From positions 16,291 to 24,253 of the forward strand of contig PMCB01000069.1 of NCBI GenBank assembly GCA_003153955.1: a stretch of 7,963 nucleotides of DNA, in the 5' to 3' direction. Within the stretch, counting starts at the first letter, position 1. Each line of letters starts with the position of its first letter. The notes below the pieces were generated by a model. It made no database searches. It worked only from the letters and a program-made list of their open reading frames with translations, and was not told the origin of the DNA. This document shows, piece after piece, positions 6,234 through 7,963 of the stretch. The stretch comes from Dehalococcoidia bacterium. Lineage in GTDB: Bacteria; Chloroflexota; Dehalococcoidia; Dehalococcoidales; Fen-1064. A program made the position numbers and the translations under genes.

Positions 6234-6257
6234 AAATAAAAATAAAGGAAATCAAAA

Positions 6258-7187
6258 ATGAACCATTTTATTAACTTCAAAGATTTCACCCCTGATTATC
6301 TGGAAAATATCATCGACCAGGCTTTGGAAATGAAACGATACCCATCGCAATGCGCCAAGGTTCTGGAAAGTAAAAACCTCTATATGCTTTTTCAGAAAAC
6401 CTCCACCCGCACCGCGCTTTCATTCGCATTCGGCATGACCGCCCTGGGCGGCCAATACCTTATCCAGAACTGGCAGGACAGCAACTTTTCCATTGCCGAA
6501 ATTCAGGATGAAGTCCGCTACGTTTCGCGCCAGGCGGATGTCATCATGGCCCGGCTTAAAACCAACGAAGACATCAATTTGATGGCGCAGTATTCTTACG
6601 TACCGGTGATTAACGGCTGCTGTAATATGTATCACCCTTCGCAGGCAATCGCGGATTTAGTCACCATCAAAGAGCTGTTTGGCACTCTGAAAATTAAACT
6701 CCTGTACATCGGCGTGAAAAACAATGTTTTGAATTCTTTGGTAGATTCCTTGCCGAAACTCGGCGGCGAGGTTTTTGCCGTCACGCCGGTGGTGAATGCA
6801 CCGTCCGTGGACAAAGAACTCGGCACAGCAGCATTGAAAACCGGTAAATATCATGAAATCGGCAGCGGGCATCCGACATTAACCGGCGTCAGGAAACTCA
6901 TACGGGAAGTTGATGTGGTTTACACCGATACCTGGGTGGATATGGAGTTTATCAGCGATAACTCCTGTTCCGGAATGAAAGAAGATCGATTGAAAAAGAT
7001 GCTGCCGTTCCAGATTAATGCTGAACTACTTCATGGCAGCAAAGCGGTGGTGATGCATGATATGCCGATCCACGCCGGTTCCGAAATCAGCCGCGATGTA
7101 GTAGAAACTCACCTTAAAACGATTCTGCAGCAGGCGGACAACCGCAAATACGCCGCTCAAAGTATTTTGTTTAATTTATTGAAATAA
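6258..7187 (+). CDS. Ornithine carbamoyltransferase-family protein (divergent substrate site)
   Basis: A 309-residue cytosolic aspartate/ornithine carbamoyltransferase-superfamily enzyme, normal length for the family, probably a trimer. N-terminal carbamoyl-phosphate domain: FQKTSTRTALSF (about 45-56) holds the phosphate loop STRT, but the following Arg of STRTR is Ala. RQADVIMARL, VPVINGCCNMYHPSQAIADLVTI (HPxQ, carbamoyl binding) and GVKNNVLNSL follow. C-terminal amino-acid domain: VDVVYTDTWVDME replaces the usual YTDVWxSMG loop, and VVMHDMPIHAGSEIS replaces the HCLP motif, whose Cys and Leu contact ornithine. The end, QADNRKYAAQSILFNLL, matches the family's QAENR helix. It should carbamoylate an amino group with carbamoyl phosphate, but the acceptor may not be ornithine. 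AAAGGA is 8 nt before ATG. The Arg-rich leader upstream favours a link to arginine metabolism. Confidence 0.88.
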   Translation: MNHFINFKDFTPDYLENIIDQALEMKRYPSQCAKVLESKNLYMLFQKTSTRTALSFAFGMTALGGQYLIQNWQDSNFSIAEIQDEVRYVSRQADVIMARLKTNEDINLMAQYSYVPVINGCCNMYHPSQAIADLVTIKELFGTLKIKLLYIGVKNNVLNSLVDSLPKLGGEVFAVTPVVNAPSVDKELGTAALKTGKYHEIGSGHPTLTGVRKLIREVDVVYTDTWVDMEFISDNSCSGMKEDRLKKMLPFQINAELLHGSKAVVMHDMPIHAGSEISRDVVETHLKTILQQADNRKYAAQSILFNLLK

Positions 7188-7224
7188 ACCGGGAATATGG
7201 GGAATAATTGTGGTTCTTCCGTAG

Positions 7225-7324
7225 GGGCGGGTTTCGAACCTTGAGTCCTTTAAGGACGAAATACTTTCCGAAGGTACTCAACCGAAGGTTGATGTACAAC
7301 CGCAGTTGAAATGTAAGCCCGCCC
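7225..7324. repeat. 100-bp multi-hairpin repeat-like element with 10-bp terminal inverted repeats
   Basis: The ends are GGGCGGGTTT (7225-7234) and AAGCCCGCCC (7315-7324), inverted repeats with one G-T type difference. Inside are TTGAGT/ACTCAA (7241-7246, 7276-7281), GTCCTT/AAGGAC (7245-7250, 7252-7257), CAACC/GGTTG with a 3-nt loop (7279-7291) and CAAC/GTTG with a 4-nt loop (7297-7308). No coding potential. It looks like a small dispersed palindromic or MITE-type element; copy number elsewhere is unknown. It may also act as a 3' structure for the carbamoyltransferase message, which has no other terminator. Confidence 0.55.
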
Positions 7325-7416
7325 GGTCGTTGTGCATATTTATTGTAGCTATTGTGGTTTAATAAAACGGACACCTCAAGAAGAGTCAGGTAAAATGAAG
7401 AAAAAGAGGTGTTCAA

Positions 7417-7716
7417 TTGACCGATAAAAAGAGGAGAACATACACTGCAGAGTTTAAAAGGGAAGCGGTGGACCTGGTTGTAAAGCAGGGATATACGAAT
7501 GCCGAAGCCGCCAGGAATCTGGGTATCCATGGCAACATGTTGGGCCGGTGGCGCCGGGAGCAGTTCAAAGGACCGCAAAATGCTTTCCCTGGTAGTGGGC
7601 ATCAGTCGGAAGAATTAGAGGAATTGAATCGACTTCGTGAAGAAAACCGGAAGTTGAAGCTGGAAAGGGAAATACTAAAAAAAGCGGCGGTATTCTTTGC
7701 CAAGGAGTCCGGGTAA
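7417..7716 (+). CDS. IS3-family transposase OrfA
   Basis: A 99-residue DNA-binding subunit of an IS3-type transposase. Residues about 5-50 are the HTH_Tnp_1 helix-turn-helix (RTYTAEFKREAVDLVVKQGY, AEAARNLGIH, MLGRWRRE), which binds the element's ends. Residues about 64-94 are a coiled coil/leucine zipper (ELEELNRLREENRKLKLERE) used for multimerisation. The start is TTG with AAGAGGT ending 6 nt upstream; no in-frame ATG is available. Near its end it passes through a run of seven A (7677-7683), after which the OrfB frame opens in -1, so OrfA-OrfB fusion by ribosomal slippage is expected. Intact, no frameshift or stop within it. Confidence 0.93.
   Translation: MTDKKRRTYTAEFKREAVDLVVKQGYTNAEAARNLGIHGNMLGRWRREQFKGPQNAFPGSGHQSEELEELNRLREENRKLKLEREILKKAAVFFAKESG
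7677..7684 (+). other. A7G slippery site for programmed -1 frameshift
   Basis: CTA AAA AAA GCG in the OrfA frame; slipping back one base on the A run enters the OrfB frame, which is open on both sides. Such A6/A7-G runs are the usual frameshift sites of IS3 elements. No clear stimulatory hairpin was identified just after it. Confidence 0.7.
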
Positions 7717-7963
7717 GATATGTATTCATTTATCACTACAGGTATCAATACCCGGTCAGGATAAGCTGCCATGTCTTGGAAGTTAGCCATAGTGGTTATT
7801 ATGAATTTCTGACGAGGCGGGGGGATAGACTGAGACAGGCGGACCTGATTGCCCGTATCAGGGAGGTCCACCGGAAGTCACGTTATACCTATGGCAGTCG
7901 GCGTATCATGCAACAGTTACGCAAGAACGGCATGATGATAGGGAGGTATCGTGTACGCCGGCT
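7677..7963 (+). CDS. IS3-family transposase OrfB, partial (N-terminal part)
   Basis: Open in the -1 frame relative to OrfA from the A7 run to the window end. The translation includes VRYVFIYHYRYQYPVRISC, HVLEVSHSGYYEFLTRR and REVHRKSRYTYGSRRIMQQL, the characteristic start of IS3 OrfB proteins with the HTH_21 region; the DDE integrase core lies beyond the window. It would be the catalytic part of the transposase, made as an OrfAB fusion by -1 frameshifting. AAGGAG (7702-7707) is present, but no ATG, GTG or TTG start follows it at a suitable distance in this frame, which favours frameshifting over separate initiation. The 5' end given is the slippage site, not a start codon. Confidence 0.85.

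Larger units (their letters stand above)
5953..6257 (+). promoter_or_regulatory. Leader with arginine-attenuator architecture before the carbamoyltransferase gene
   Basis: This stretch between promoter and enzyme gene holds an Arg-rich 35-codon ORF, a terminator and an Arg-rich 18-codon ORF. Alternative pairings are visible. CGCGGGC (6044-6050) is perfectly complementary to GCCCGCG (6125-6131), the 5' arm side of the terminator, and GGGCTT (6052-6057) copies the terminator's 3' arm and can pair with AAGCCC (6123-6128). An upstream hairpin, AAGC/GCTT (6022-6025 with 6054-6057) around CCCG/CGGG (6035-6038 with 6046-6049), would block both. A ribosome held at the Arg codons at 6020-6031 would cover that hairpin's 5' side and free the antiterminator. 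Outer segments TGTCC (5988-5992) and GGACA (6112-6116) can also pair. Mechanism inferred. Confidence 0.55.
7353..7963 (+). mobile_element. IS3-family insertion sequence, left part (right end outside window)
   Basis: Two overlapping transposase frames, OrfA then OrfB, in IS3 arrangement. The left end is set at TGTGGTTTAATAAAACGGAC (from 7353), which begins with the TG and contains the GGACA typical of IS3 terminal repeats. The right end and its inverted repeat lie beyond the window, so the boundary is not confirmed. Confidence 0.75.

Noticed and set aside
7395..7427. ATG ORF of ten codons (MKKKRCSIDR) just before OrfA
   Set aside because: Out of frame with OrfA and very short; the A-rich run and AAGAGGT are better explained as the OrfA ribosome binding region.
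7171..7602. 143-codon minus-strand frame across the hairpin element and IS left end
   Set aside because: It overlaps OrfA on the opposite strand and runs through the repeat element; the protein has no recognisable motif.
1..7963. tRNA, rRNA or CRISPR array
   Set aside because: No cloverleaf with a T-loop motif, no rRNA core sequence and no regularly spaced direct repeats were seen on reading both strands.

Overview
The window is chromosomal DNA of about 50% GC from a bacterium that uses ordinary Shine-Dalgarno sites, TTG/GTG as well as ATG starts, and intrinsic terminators. The sugar-isomerase/cupin/aldolase set and the general style would fit Planctomycetota or a related phylum, but this is only an impression; no rRNA or other marker gene is present to place it.

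Left part, minus strand (about 2860 down to 1): an extended -10 promoter drives a compact operon of three genes: a ureidoglycolate-lyase-like cupin, an L-fucose/L-arabinose isomerase family protein and a class II (zinc) ketose-bisphosphate aldolase that runs off the left edge. Together they look like part of a sugar or sugar-acid catabolic pathway; the kinase expected between isomerase and aldolase is not in the window.

Middle (2961-5913): two ion-transport genes are divergently transcribed from an 88-bp spacer. On the minus strand is a two-transmembrane RCK (TrkA-N/TrkA-C) potassium-channel protein; on the plus strand is a ClC-family chloride channel/transporter with a CBS pair. The RCK gene has a near-perfect internal ribosome binding site (AAGGAG, 6-nt spacer, ATG) exactly between pore and RCK domain. 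This predicts a separate soluble RCK protein, the arrangement known from the archaeal channel MthK. The selectivity filter is also non-canonical (TTIGLY).

Right-middle (5914-7187): a strong sigma70-type promoter starts a leader of about 300 nt in front of a divergent ornithine-carbamoyltransferase-family gene. The leader holds a 35-codon ORF with four Arg codons in residues 9-20, a segment that can pair perfectly with the 5' arm of a strong downstream intrinsic terminator, that terminator, and then an 18-codon ORF with a good ribosome binding site whose first seven residues are MRTRFRR. This resembles ribosome-mediated attenuation responding to arginine. The enzyme keeps the carbamoyl-phosphate motif STRT and HPxQ, but has HDMP where ornithine carbamoyltransferases have HCLP.

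Right end (7188-7963): a 100-bp multi-hairpin element bounded by a 10-bp inverted repeat, then the left end of an IS3-family insertion sequence with complete OrfA, an A7 frameshift site and the beginning of OrfB, cut by the window edge.
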